Below are positions 1 to 8,338 of a DNA stretch of 64,000 bases, in pieces. The notes below the pieces were generated by a model. The model did no database searches, was not told where the DNA came from, and worked only from the letters and a program-made list of their open reading frames with translations. Origin of the DNA: Hydrocarboniphaga daqingensis (GTDB lineage Bacteria; Pseudomonadota; Gammaproteobacteria; Nevskiales; Nevskiaceae); assembly GCF_900129825.1 (NCBI RefSeq), contig NZ_FQWZ01000001.1:310001-374000 (forward strand). Direction: 5' to 3'. Every line of letters starts with the position of its first letter. Positions within the stretch are counted from its first letter, which is position 1. The translations under genes and the position numbers were made by a program.

Positions 1-540
1 CTGGCGACCATCAGCGACACGCTGCCGCTGGATGCGACCCGCGCGCTGCCGCACGCGAGCCTGGCGTGGCTGCACGCCGGCCAGCCAGCGCGCGCTTGCG
101 AATGCATCGAACGGGATCCGTTGTGGCCACAGCATCCGCAACTGCTGATCGTCTACGGCCGCGCCGCCGCCCGGCTCGGTCGCACCGGGCCGTCACGGCA
201 GGCCTGGATGCAGCTGTGCTGGCAGCACCCAGCGCAAGCCGAAGCGGCGCTCGACGACGGCAGCGGCGACGCCGCGCTGGACCAGCATTGGCGCGACTTT
301 CAATCCGCCGAGCTGGCGTTCGCGACCCGCGATTTCCCCGCCTGGATGCTGATTGCCGATCGTCGTCACGTCGGCTTTCTGCCCCGGCCGATGACATCGG
401 ACGAGGCTGCCGCCACGGCCTACGAGGCGCTGCTCGCACTGATCCGCAGCGGTGGCGCGATCGAAGCGCGGCGCGCGTTGCAGCAGTGCCAGCCAGCGCT
501 GTTGACGCTGTACCTTGCCGCTGCGGTCATCGCGGCCTGA
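1..540 (+). CDS. C-terminal part of an unrecognised protein (5' end outside window)
   Basis: The frame is open from the first base of the window to a TGA at 538-540, giving about 179 residues; the true start lies upstream. The product is rich in Ala, Leu, Arg and Trp and looks all-helical, with runs such as YGRAAARLGRTG and SDEAAATAYEALLAL that would suit a TPR-like or alpha-solenoid fold. I see no catalytic motif, signal peptide or clear membrane segment, apart from a hydrophobic C-terminal end (ALLTLYLAAAVIAA). The GC-rich third positions match the neighbouring genes, so the frame is genuine. No function is assigned. The next gene starts 86 bases downstream on the same strand. Confidence 0.7.
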   Translation: MATISDTLPLDATRALPHASLAWLHAGQPARACECIERDPLWPQHPQLLIVYGRAAARLGRTGPSRQAWMQLCWQHPAQAEAALDDGSGDAALDQHWRDFQSAELAFATRDFPAWMLIADRRHVGFLPRPMTSDEAAATAYEALLALIRSGGAIEARRALQQCQPALLTLYLAAAVIAA

Positions 541-625
541 ACCCCCGATGTCTAGGACAAAACGACCATACGGGACGGCGCCCGCTCCATGGCAAGCTGC
601 CGTCACTTTCTAACGAGATGACTTC

Positions 626-3037
626 GTGAAGCCGAATTCGACGCTGCACTGCGCAATGGCCCGCCGCCTGGGCGCTTTGCTGATCCGGGTGGCGCCGCTC
701 GCCGTCATTGGCTGGCCGGGCCCCGGTCTGGCCTCGGCGCCGGCGTGGACCGACCTGAGCTTGCGCGATACCAGCAGCAGCCTGCTGCAAGCGCGGCCGA
801 TTCAGCCCGAGCGGGCGCGGCTGTTCCGCTTCGACAGCAACGCGCTGCAAGCACAGCTGGCGGCCGCCGACCAGGGCCGCGACACGATCAGCCTGCCGAT
901 GCCGGACGGCCGCACGCTGACGTTCCAGCTGCAGCGCAGCGACGTGATGAGCCCAGGCCTGGCGGCGCGCTATCCGCAGATCCGCACCTGGCGGGGTACG
1001 GCCGTCGGCGATCCGCAGATCAGCGGGCGCTTCGACTACGGCCCGCGCGGCTTCCACGGCCTGGTGTCGACACCGCAGGGCAGCGTGTACATCGACCCGT
1101 TGCTGCGCGGTGATGTCGAACGTCACCAGAGCTATTTTGTCCGCGACATGCCGGCGCGCCGGCGCGTTGCCGACACGGTGCTGTCACCGTCGGCAATCGC
1201 CCGTCGCGACGCGCTGGCCGCGGCTAGCGCGAACAAGGGCGTCAGCATCTCCGGCGACTTGCGCACCTATCGGCTGGCGCTGGCCACGACCGGCGAGTAC
1301 GCCCAGTTCCACGACCCGAATAACGCCACGCCGGACAAGGCCGTCGTGCTCGCCGAACTGGTCAACGTCGTCAACCGCGTCACCGGGGTCTACGAGCGCG
1401 AATTGGGCATCCGCCTGCAGCTGATCGACAACAACGACGAGCTGATCTTCACCAATCCCCTGCTGGACCCGTACGTCAACGAAGACGGCACGTCGATGGT
1501 GACGACCAATACGGCGACGCTGAACATGCGCGTCGGCGAGGCGGCCTACGACATCGGCCACGTCGTCAGCACCGGCGGCGGTGGCGTGGCCGGCTTGGGC
1601 GTCGTCTGCAGCAGCGACAAAGGTGCCGGCGTCACCGGCCTGAGCGCGCCGGTCGGCGACCCGTTCTACATCGACTACGTCGCCCACGAGATGGGCCATC
1701 AGTTCGGCGCCAACCACACGTTCAACAGCGAAGCCGGGGCTTGCGGCGGCGGCAATCGCAACGCCGACACCGCCTACGAACCCGGTAGCGGCTCGACGAT
1801 CATGGCCTACGCCGGCATCTGCGGCGTCGACAACATCGCCAACCAGAGCGACGCGTTCTTCCACAGCGCCAGCTTCGACGAGATCGTGGCGTATACGCGC
1901 ACCAACACCGGCAACAGCTGCGGTGTACTGACGACCACCGGAAACCGCGCACCGGTCGCCGATGCCGGCCCCAGCGGCCTGACGATTCCGAAGCAGACCC
2001 CGTTTGAATTGACCGGCAGCGGCACGGACGCCGACGGCGACGTGTTGCGCTATCAGTGGGAGCAATTCGACCTGGGCGCGGCCGGCGCGCCGAATGCGCC
2101 CGATGCCACCGCGCCGCTGTTCCGCTCGTTCGCGCCGAGCACGTCGCCGACACGAACGTTTCCGCAGATGGCCGACGTGCTGCTCGGCACGCCGCGGCTC
2201 GGCGAGAGCCTGCCCGACGTCGCCCGCGACCTGAACTTCCGCTTCGTCGTCCGCGATGGTCGCGCGGCCAACGCTGATGGCACCGATGCCGGCGGCGTCG
2301 GCAGTGCCGATCGCGTGGTCAAGGTGACCGATCTGGCCGGGCCTTTCCGCGTGCTGACGCCGGCCGAGGTCGGCGCCCGCTTCAACGCGGGCGCAACGCT
2401 GCCGGTGAGCTGGGACGTGGCCGGCACGACCGCGACGCCGGTGTCCTGCGCCAGCGTCGACCTGGTGCTGCTCGGCGTCGACAGCGCCGGTTCGCGCTTC
2501 AGCCGCGTGCTGCGATCGGCGACACCGAACGACGGCGCCGACAGCGTTGAACTGCCCAATCTGGCCACCACGCAGGGCCGCGTGCTGGCGCGCTGCAGCA
2601 CCGGACTGTTCTTCAACGTCTCGCCGGTGGATTTCACGCTGGTGGCGCCGCCAAACCGCGCGCCGCTGGCCGCACTGAGCGCCACGCCGGCCAGCGGTGC
2701 ACCAGAGCTGAACGTGACGCTCGACGCGAGCGCTTCGGGCGATCCCGATCTCGGCGACGGCATCGCGCGCTACCGCTTCGACTTTGGCGACGGCAGCGCT
2801 GCCGTCGAACAAGCCAGCCCGCGGATCAGCCACCGCTACACGGCGCTGGGCACGTACACCGCCAGCGTTGTCGCCACCGACCGCAATGGCGTCATCAGCA
2901 CGCCGGCAACGGCCACGGTCACGGTCGCCACGCCGAGCACCAACAGCGGCGGTGGCGGTGGCGGCGGTGCGATCGGCGGCGGCCTGCTGCTGATGCTGGC
3001 GGGCGCCGCAGCGGTACGACGGCGCGCGCGCGGCTAG
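626..3037 (+). CDS. secreted reprolysin-like zinc metalloprotease with PKD domain and GlyGly-CTERM tail
   Basis: 803 residues from a GTG start; an in-frame ATG at 656 would give a cleaner signal peptide (MARRLGALLIRVAPLAVIG, ending near ASA). An N-terminal propeptide-like region of about 200 residues precedes the catalytic domain. The zinc site HEMGHQFGANH is at residues 354-364 (His354, His358, His364; Glu355 catalytic) and a Met-turn follows at Met393 (STIMAYAG), as in M12B/reprolysin-like metzincins. A further beta-rich region precedes a PKD domain at about residues 678-765 (FDFGDGS core). The C-terminus has a Gly run, a hydrophobic segment and Arg-rich end (RRRARG), the layout of the GlyGly-CTERM sorting signal processed by rhombosortase. 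It is therefore probably exported and handled at the cell envelope before release. Substrate unknown. Confidence 0.88.
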   Translation: MKPNSTLHCAMARRLGALLIRVAPLAVIGWPGPGLASAPAWTDLSLRDTSSSLLQARPIQPERARLFRFDSNALQAQLAAADQGRDTISLPMPDGRTLTFQLQRSDVMSPGLAARYPQIRTWRGTAVGDPQISGRFDYGPRGFHGLVSTPQGSVYIDPLLRGDVERHQSYFVRDMPARRRVADTVLSPSAIARRDALAAASANKGVSISGDLRTYRLALATTGEYAQFHDPNNATPDKAVVLAELVNVVNRVTGVYERELGIRLQLIDNNDELIFTNPLLDPYVNEDGTSMVTTNTATLNMRVGEAAYDIGHVVSTGGGGVAGLGVVCSSDKGAGVTGLSAPVGDPFYIDYVAHEMGHQFGANHTFNSEAGACGGGNRNADTAYEPGSGSTIMAYAGICGVDNIANQSDAFFHSASFDEIVAYTRTNTGNSCGVLTTTGNRAPVADAGPSGLTIPKQTPFELTGSGTDADGDVLRYQWEQFDLGAAGAPNAPDATAPLFRSFAPSTSPTRTFPQMADVLLGTPRLGESLPDVARDLNFRFVVRDGRAANADGTDAGGVGSADRVVKVTDLAGPFRVLTPAEVGARFNAGATLPVSWDVAGTTATPVSCASVDLVLLGVDSAGSRFSRVLRSATPNDGADSVELPNLATTQGRVLARCSTGLFFNVSPVDFTLVAPPNRAPLAALSATPASGAPELNVTLDASASGDPDLGDGIARYRFDFGDGSAAVEQASPRISHRYTALGTYTASVVATDRNGVISTPATATVTVATPSTNSGGGGGGGAIGGGLLLMLAGAAAVRRRARG

Positions 3038-3045
3038 GCTCGACG

Positions 3046-4263
3046 ATGGAAATCGGCGCCAAATTGAAGATTCTCGCCGACGCGGCCAAGTATGACGCGT
3101 CGTGCTCGTCGTCAGGCGGCAAGAATCGCAATTCGCTGAACAGCGGCGGTATCGGCAGCACCGAAGGCATGGGCATCTGCCACGCGTACACGCCCGACGG
3201 CCGCTGCATATCGCTGCTGAAGATCCTGCTGACCAACTTCTGCACCTACGACTGCGCGTACTGCATCAACCGCCGCAGCAGCAACGTCGAGCGCGCGCGG
3301 TTTTCGGTAAAGGAAGTCGTCGATCTGACGCTGAACTTCTACAAGCGCAATTACATCGAAGGCTTGTTCCTGTCGTCCGGCATCATCCGCAGCGCCGACT
3401 ACACGATGGAGCAACTGGTGCGCGTGGCCAAAAGCCTGCGGCTGGATCACCGCTTTCGCGGCTACATCCACTTGAAGACGATCCCCGACGCCTCGCCCGA
3501 GCTGATCACCGAAGCCGGACGCTGGGCCGACCGCTTGTCGATCAACATCGAAATGCCGACCGAAAGTGGCCTGCAGGCGCTGGCGCCGGAAAAAAATCTG
3601 CGCGACATCCGTGCCGCGATGGGCAACCTGCGGCTGTCGATCGACGAAGCCCGCGCCGAACCCAAGGCACCGCGCTTCGCGCCGGCCGGCCAGAGCACGC
3701 AGATGATCGTCGGCGCCGACGATGCCAGCGACCGCGCGGTGCTGAGCACCAGCCACAATCTGTACAACAACTACGGCATGCGCCGCGTCTACTACAGCGC
3801 GTTCAGCCCAATACCCGACGCCTCCAAGGCGCTGCCGCTGATTGCGCCGCCGCTGGTGCGCGAGCATCGGCTGTACCAGGCCGACTGGCTGCTGCGCTTC
3901 TACGGCTTCACCGTCGACGACATCGCCCCGCCTGACGACGCGCATGCCAATCTCGACCTCGACGTCGATCCAAAAACCGCGTGGGCGCTGCGCAACCGCG
4001 AGTTCTTCCCGGTCGACGTCAACACCGCCAGCCGCGAAGCGCTGCTGCGCGTGCCGGGGCTGGGCGTCAAGACGGTCGACCGGTTGTTGCAACTGCGCTT
4101 GCACAAGCGGCTGCGCTTTGAAGACCTGAGCAAGCTGCGCGTACCGACGCGCAAAGTCGCGCCGTTCGTGGTCACCGTCGACCACCGGCCGCGCGAGCAA
4201 TCGGAGAGCACGCAGCTGCGCCGCCAGCTGGTCGCGCCGCAGCAGGCCGATCTGTTCGGCTGA
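3046..4263 (+). CDS. putative DNA modification/repair radical SAM protein with helix-hairpin-helix domain
   Basis: 405 residues. The radical-SAM 4Fe-4S motif CxxxCxxC is at Cys66, Cys70 and Cys73 (NFCTYDCAYC). An N-terminal region with conserved-looking Cys residues (CSSSGGKN, GICHAY) precedes it. The C-terminus (about 325-375) has a helix-hairpin-helix signature, REALLRVPGLGVKTVDRLL, typical of non-specific DNA binding. The architecture and neighbour match the family known as 'putative DNA modification/repair radical SAM protein' that is genetically linked to a uracil-DNA-glycosylase-like partner. The stop TGA overlaps the ATG of the next gene by one base, so the two are translationally coupled. 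The reaction catalysed is not known. Confidence 0.87.
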   Translation: MEIGAKLKILADAAKYDASCSSSGGKNRNSLNSGGIGSTEGMGICHAYTPDGRCISLLKILLTNFCTYDCAYCINRRSSNVERARFSVKEVVDLTLNFYKRNYIEGLFLSSGIIRSADYTMEQLVRVAKSLRLDHRFRGYIHLKTIPDASPELITEAGRWADRLSINIEMPTESGLQALAPEKNLRDIRAAMGNLRLSIDEARAEPKAPRFAPAGQSTQMIVGADDASDRAVLSTSHNLYNNYGMRRVYYSAFSPIPDASKALPLIAPPLVREHRLYQADWLLRFYGFTVDDIAPPDDAHANLDLDVDPKTAWALRNREFFPVDVNTASREALLRVPGLGVKTVDRLLQLRLHKRLRFEDLSKLRVPTRKVAPFVVTVDHRPREQSESTQLRRQLVAPQQADLFG

Positions 4264-5753
4264 TGCGCCATATCGAGCTGGCCGACGGCGTCGATCTCGC
4301 GCAGTGGCGCGATCACGCACGCGCCTTGCTGGTGGCCGGCGTCGCGCCAGAGCACGTCAGCTGGAGCACGCGCAGCAGCGGCACCGGCAGCTTGTTCGGC
4401 AATGACGACGCCGACGATTCCTCGCAAGACTTGCCATCGTCGGCAGCGACGACCGCTGCAGCGCCGCGCACGCCGGCCACCGCGACCGTGCCGCGCGAGT
4501 TCATTGCGCTGGCCGACAAGGTGATCGCGCACCGCGACCCACAGCGTCATGCGCTGCTGTATCGGCTGCTGTGGCGGCTGACGCATGGCGAGCCGCAGCT
4601 GCTGAAACTGATCACCGACGACGATGTCGCCCGTGCCCGCCAGCACGCGAAGAACGTCGGCCGCGACCTGCACAAGATGACCGCGTTCGTGCGCTTTCGC
4701 GAGCTGTCGCGCGGCGACGGACTGCCGCCGGTCTATATCGCCTGGTTTGAGCCGGAGCACTACATCGTCGAGCGCTGCGCGCCGTTCTTTGTGCGCCGCT
4801 TCACCGGTATGCACTGGTCGATTCTGACGCCCTACCGCAGCGCGCACTGGGACGGCGAGTCGTTGCGGCTGGATCGCGGCGCGACGCGTGACCAAGCGCC
4901 AAGCGACGATCTGCTCGAAGAACTATGGCGCAGCTACTACGCCAGCATCTTCAACCCGGCGCGGCTCAAGGTGACCGCGATGCGCAGCGAAATGCCAGTG
5001 AAGTACTGGAAGAATTTGCCCGAAGCCCGGCTGATACCGACGCTGATCCGCGAGGCGCATCCGCGTGCGCAAGCGATGGTCGCCGCCGCACCGACGCTGC
5101 CGCGTAAGCGCATGCACGAAGCCGCTGCGCCGCTGCGCACGCTGGTCGAAGTCGTCGAAGGCAGCCTGGACGAAGTGCGCGAACAAGCGCGCCACTGCCG
5201 GCGCTGCGCGCTGTGGGAACCGGCAACGCAGACCGTGTTCGGCAGCGGCCCGGCTGATGCGCAAGTGATGCTGGTCGGCGAGCAACCCGGCGATCGCGAA
5301 GACTTGGCCGGACGGCCTTTCGTCGGCCCGGCCGGGCAGTTGCTCGACGAGGCACTGAGAGCCGCCGGGCTCGAGCGCTCGCAGCTGTACCTGACCAACA
5401 CGGTCAAGCATTTCAAGTTCGAGCCGCGCGGCAAGGACCGGCTGCACAAGCGCGCCGACGCGCGCGAGCAAGGCGCCTGCCGCGCCTGGCTCGATGCGGA
5501 GTTGTCGCGAATACAGCCCAGGATCATCGTCTGCGTCGGCAGCATGGCCGCCAGCGCACTGATCGCGCCCGACTTCCGCTTGCTGCAGCAGCGCGGACGC
5601 TGGTTCACGCTCGGCAACGGCGTGCAGGCGATCGCCACCGTGCATCCGGCGTATCTGCTGAGGCTGCCCGACGAGGCCGCTCGCGCAGCGGCGTATCAGG
5701 ACTTCGTCAGCGACTTGCAGGCGGTGGCCGAGGCCGCTGCGCAGCTGCCGTAA
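4263..5753 (+). CDS. DUF4130 - UdgX-type uracil-DNA glycosylase fusion
   Basis: 496 residues. The N-terminal half (about 1-260) fits the DUF4130 'probable DNA metabolism protein' domain that accompanies the upstream radical-SAM family. The C-terminal half (about 300-490) is a family-4-like Fe-S UDG: CxxC at Cys312/Cys315, GEQPGD at 339-344, FVGPAG at 353-358, and a further Cys at 406. The UdgX signature loop is present as KDRLH at 391-395. In Mycobacterium smegmatis UdgX the His of the equivalent KRRIH loop forms a covalent bond with DNA after uracil removal; His395 is the counterpart here. The protein probably traps or processes modified bases together with the radical-SAM partner; that cooperation is inference from coupling and co-occurrence. 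Confidence 0.85.
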   Translation: MRHIELADGVDLAQWRDHARALLVAGVAPEHVSWSTRSSGTGSLFGNDDADDSSQDLPSSAATTAAAPRTPATATVPREFIALADKVIAHRDPQRHALLYRLLWRLTHGEPQLLKLITDDDVARARQHAKNVGRDLHKMTAFVRFRELSRGDGLPPVYIAWFEPEHYIVERCAPFFVRRFTGMHWSILTPYRSAHWDGESLRLDRGATRDQAPSDDLLEELWRSYYASIFNPARLKVTAMRSEMPVKYWKNLPEARLIPTLIREAHPRAQAMVAAAPTLPRKRMHEAAAPLRTLVEVVEGSLDEVREQARHCRRCALWEPATQTVFGSGPADAQVMLVGEQPGDREDLAGRPFVGPAGQLLDEALRAAGLERSQLYLTNTVKHFKFEPRGKDRLHKRADAREQGACRAWLDAELSRIQPRIIVCVGSMAASALIAPDFRLLQQRGRWFTLGNGVQAIATVHPAYLLRLPDEAARAAAYQDFVSDLQAVAEAAAQLP

Positions 5754-5784
5754 AGCGTTCATGCTGTGCTGGCAAGCTGCGTAG

Positions 5785-6921
5785 ATGCGTCGCTACCTTC
5801 GCCTGATGCGCTGTCTATGCCCCGCCCCGATCGCCGCCGTTGCGGTGCTCAGCGCCTGCTCGATATCGCCCAAGGAGCCGACCCCGATGGCTGCACGTCC
5901 CCTACCCGCAACACTGGTCATCGCGCATCGCGGCGCGTCGGCCTACCGCCCCGAGCACACACTCGCCGCCTATCGACTGGCGATCGAGCTGGGCGCCGAC
6001 GTGATCGAGCCCGATCTGGTGTCCACGCGCGACGGCGTGCTGGTCGCGCGCCACGAAAACGAGATCAGCGGCACCACTGACGTCGCCGACCATCCGGAGT
6101 TCGCGGCGCGGCGCACGACGCGGCAGATCGATGGCGTCACGCTGAGCGGCTGGTTCACCGAAGACTTCACGCTGGCCGAGCTGCGCACGCTGCGTGCGCG
6201 CGAGCGCATTCCGCAGATCCGGCCCGGCAATACGTCGTACAACGATCAAGAGCCGATCCCGACGCTGCAGGAGATCATTGATCTTGCGCAGCGGGCGACG
6301 CGCGATACCGGGCGGACGATCGGCCTGTATCCGGAAACCAAGCACCCGAGCTATTTCCGGAGCATCGGCCTGCCGCTCGAAGCCCGCTTGGTCGAGCAGT
6401 TGCACGCCAACGGCTATCGCGGCGCCGCCGCCCCGGTGTTCATCCAGTCGTTCGAAGTCGGCAACCTGAAAGCGATCCGCGCGATGACCGATCTGCCGAT
6501 CATCCAGCTGCTGGCCGCACCACCGGAACGACCCTGGGATTTCATCGCATCCGGCGATGCGCGCGGCTATGCCGATCTGATCACGCCGCAAGGCCTGGTC
6601 GAGGTGGCGCGCTATGCCACCGGCATCGGCCCCGACAAGAACATGGTGATCGCCCGCGACGCCGACGGACGTCTGCTGCCGCAACCGACGCCGCTGGTCG
6701 CTGACGCTCATGCGGCGGGCCTGTGCGTACACCCGTATACGTTCCGCCCCGAGAACCGCTTCTTGCCGGCCGACTTTCGCAGCGCCCCCGCCGACGACGC
6801 GACCGCGCGAGGCGATGCGGTGGCCGAGATCCAGCGCTTTCTGGCGGCTGGCGTCGACGGCGTGTTCAGCGACGATGCCGGCGCGGCGCGCCGAGCCGTC
6901 GACACAGCGCCACCGCGCTAG
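5785..6921 (+). CDS. glycerophosphodiester phosphodiesterase, periplasmic lipoprotein
   Basis: 378 residues. The N-terminus is a lipoprotein signal (hydrophobic APIAAVAVLSA followed by Cys25 in the lipobox LSAC), so the enzyme is probably anchored in the envelope. The GDPD core follows at once: AHRGASAYRPEHT with the catalytic HRG and Glu, then EPDL for metal binding and the second catalytic His in ARHENEIS. The length suits the periplasmic GlpQ-type group rather than the shorter cytosolic UgpQ type. It hydrolyses glycerophosphodiesters to glycerol-3-phosphate and an alcohol. It follows the UdgX gene by 31 bases but has no evident functional link with it. Confidence 0.88.
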   Translation: MRRYLRLMRCLCPAPIAAVAVLSACSISPKEPTPMAARPLPATLVIAHRGASAYRPEHTLAAYRLAIELGADVIEPDLVSTRDGVLVARHENEISGTTDVADHPEFAARRTTRQIDGVTLSGWFTEDFTLAELRTLRARERIPQIRPGNTSYNDQEPIPTLQEIIDLAQRATRDTGRTIGLYPETKHPSYFRSIGLPLEARLVEQLHANGYRGAAAPVFIQSFEVGNLKAIRAMTDLPIIQLLAAPPERPWDFIASGDARGYADLITPQGLVEVARYATGIGPDKNMVIARDADGRLLPQPTPLVADAHAAGLCVHPYTFRPENRFLPADFRSAPADDATARGDAVAEIQRFLAAGVDGVFSDDAGAARRAVDTAPPR

Positions 6922-7111
6922 ACCTTGCGGTCAGACGGCGCGACGCAACCTGTCGCGCTGCTCAGAAAATCCAGGATCAACGGTCAAATCAGCTGCGCGA
7001 GCGGTGTAAGCCTTTTGCCAATCGCATATTCAGCGGGTCCTCGCTGCCGCCGTTAGCCGGACAAGCCCGCGCAATTCGCGTCGTGCTCCGCCCCAAAACG
7101 CGAGGACTCCG

Positions 7112-7711
7112 ATGAACTCCGATACCGCCAACGCGCTGAAGATCCTGATGTCCGCCACCAGCGCTCTGCTCCTGCTGCTGTCAGGCTCCGCCCAAGCCGC
7201 CAGCCTGACCGTGATCGACTACGAAAAGCCGGTGGCCGCGGCGATCAGCCCCGGCAGCCCCGACTTCGATGGTGACGGTCGTACCGATTACTTCGAGATT
7301 CGCCGCGAGGCCGCCGCCCGCGGTGCCGACGGCGAACAGACCTGCCTGTACGTCGCGCTGAATCAGGGTGACGGCCGCTGGTCGCACGACCGCGCCTACT
7401 GCGCCACCTGGAACGTCAGCACGATGCCGGTGCCGGATCGGGTCACGCGCAGCGGCGCCTCGGAGCATGTGGCGCTGCTGTCGCCGAAGATGCTGATCCC
7501 GAAGTTTGGTTACGTCGCCAGCGCGCGTGACGCGGTGTTCGTCAGCGCCAACGGCAAGCCGAGCTTCCTGTTCTACGACGGCGTCGACTACGTGCTGCAC
7601 ACCGGGCTCGATGCCCGCGAGGTGGTCAGCATCGAAGCGATGGAAATGCTGGCGCGCTTCGAAACCCAGCGCGGCGGCCACGCGCAGACCAACGCGGTGT
7701 CGGCGCCTTAA
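7112..7711 (+). CDS. small exported protein of unknown function
   Basis: 199 residues, with AGGA eight bases before the ATG. The first about 33 residues form a classical signal peptide (ALLLLLSGSAQAAS). The mature part begins with a DFDGDGRTDYFEI segment that resembles the Asp-rich calcium loop of FG-GAP/EF-hand-like repeats, then a beta-rich domain (TCLYVALNQGDGRW, FLFYDGVDYVLHTG). One Cys pair (Cys in QTCLY and YCATW) could form a disulfide in the periplasm. I do not recognise a family. A 10-bp hairpin lies just after the stop. Confidence 0.7.
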   Translation: MNSDTANALKILMSATSALLLLLSGSAQAASLTVIDYEKPVAAAISPGSPDFDGDGRTDYFEIRREAAARGADGEQTCLYVALNQGDGRWSHDRAYCATWNVSTMPVPDRVTRSGASEHVALLSPKMLIPKFGYVASARDAVFVSANGKPSFLFYDGVDYVLHTGLDAREVVSIEAMEMLARFETQRGGHAQTNAVSAP

Positions 7712-7729
7712 TGCGCGGCACCGACGGAT

Positions 7730-7754
7730 CGGCGGCGGTACGTCACCGCCGCCG
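7730..7754. terminator. hairpin between convergent genes
   Basis: A perfect 10-bp inverted repeat, CGGCGGCGGT / ACCGCCGCCG with a 5-base loop, sits between the stop of the exported protein gene (7711) and the stop of yajQ (7757). There is no T-tract on either side, so termination efficiency is uncertain. Its position suits a bidirectional terminator. Confidence 0.5.
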
Positions 7755-7756
7755 GT

Positions 7757-8239
7757 CTAGTCGCGAAAGTTTTCGAACTGCAGCGGGATCTCGGTTTCGG
7801 TCTTGCGCAGCAGCGCGATCGCGGTCTGTAGATCGTCGCGCTTCTTGCCGGTCACGCGCAGCTTTTCACCGTGGATCGACGCATCGACCTTGAGCTTGGC
7901 TTCCTTGATCTTGGCGATCAGCTTCTTGGCCTGGGCCTGTTCGATACCCTGCTTGATCGTGATCTTTTGGCGCGAGCCCGACAGATTCGATTCCGGGTCG
8001 TCGGCTTCTACCGCGCGCAGGTCGATACCGCGCCCTGCCAGCCGCTTGTGCAGCATTTCGAGCAACTGGGTCAGATGGTATTCACTCGGCGCGGTCGACT
8101 TGATGACCATGTCGTCGAGCTCGAACGAGGCATTGGTGCCGCGCAGGTCGTAGCGATGCTCGATGTCACGCCGCGCTTGATCCACGGCATTGGTCAGCTC
8201 GTGCTTGTCGACTTCGGAAACGATATCGAATGAAGGCAT
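7757..8239 (-). CDS. yajQ: YajQ family cyclic-di-GMP-binding protein
   Basis: 160 residues, the usual length of YajQ/UPF0234. The start MPSFDIVSEVDKHELTNAVDQ and the end EIPLQFENFRD are hallmark sequences of the family, as is the central segment VKSTAPSEYHLTQL-like (here VIKSTAPSEYHL). YajQ has two ferredoxin-like subdomains. In Xanthomonas the homologue binds cyclic-di-GMP and influences a transcription regulator; in other bacteria its role is less clear. It stands alone on the minus strand, divergent from the flavoprotein gene at 8339. Confidence 0.95.
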   Translation of the reverse strand: MPSFDIVSEVDKHELTNAVDQARRDIEHRYDLRGTNASFELDDMVIKSTAPSEYHLTQLLEMLHKRLAGRGIDLRAVEADDPESNLSGSRQKITIKQGIEQAQAKKLIAKIKEAKLKVDASIHGEKLRVTGKKRDDLQTAIALLRKTETEIPLQFENFRD

Positions 8240-8327
8240 GGGACGGTGACGCTCATCAACGCGGAGGGGCGCCAGTATCGGAAATGCGGCGGCGGTCTGC
8301 CAATCCGCGCCACCGCCGGGCGCAAGC

Positions 8328-8333
8328 GATAAT
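8328..8333 (+). promoter_or_regulatory. -10 hexamer of a probable leaderless transcript
   Basis: GATAAT ends six bases before the ATG at 8339, so transcription would begin at or very close to the start codon. No Shine-Dalgarno sequence is visible between them. I see no strong -35 hexamer. Confidence 0.4.
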
Positions 8334-8338
8334 GGGCG

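Noticed and set aside
1184-2833. 549-codon open frame on the minus strand
   Set aside because: Antisense shadow of the metalloprotease gene, caused by G/C-rich third positions; the product is a low-complexity Ala/Arg/Val/Gly run without motifs.
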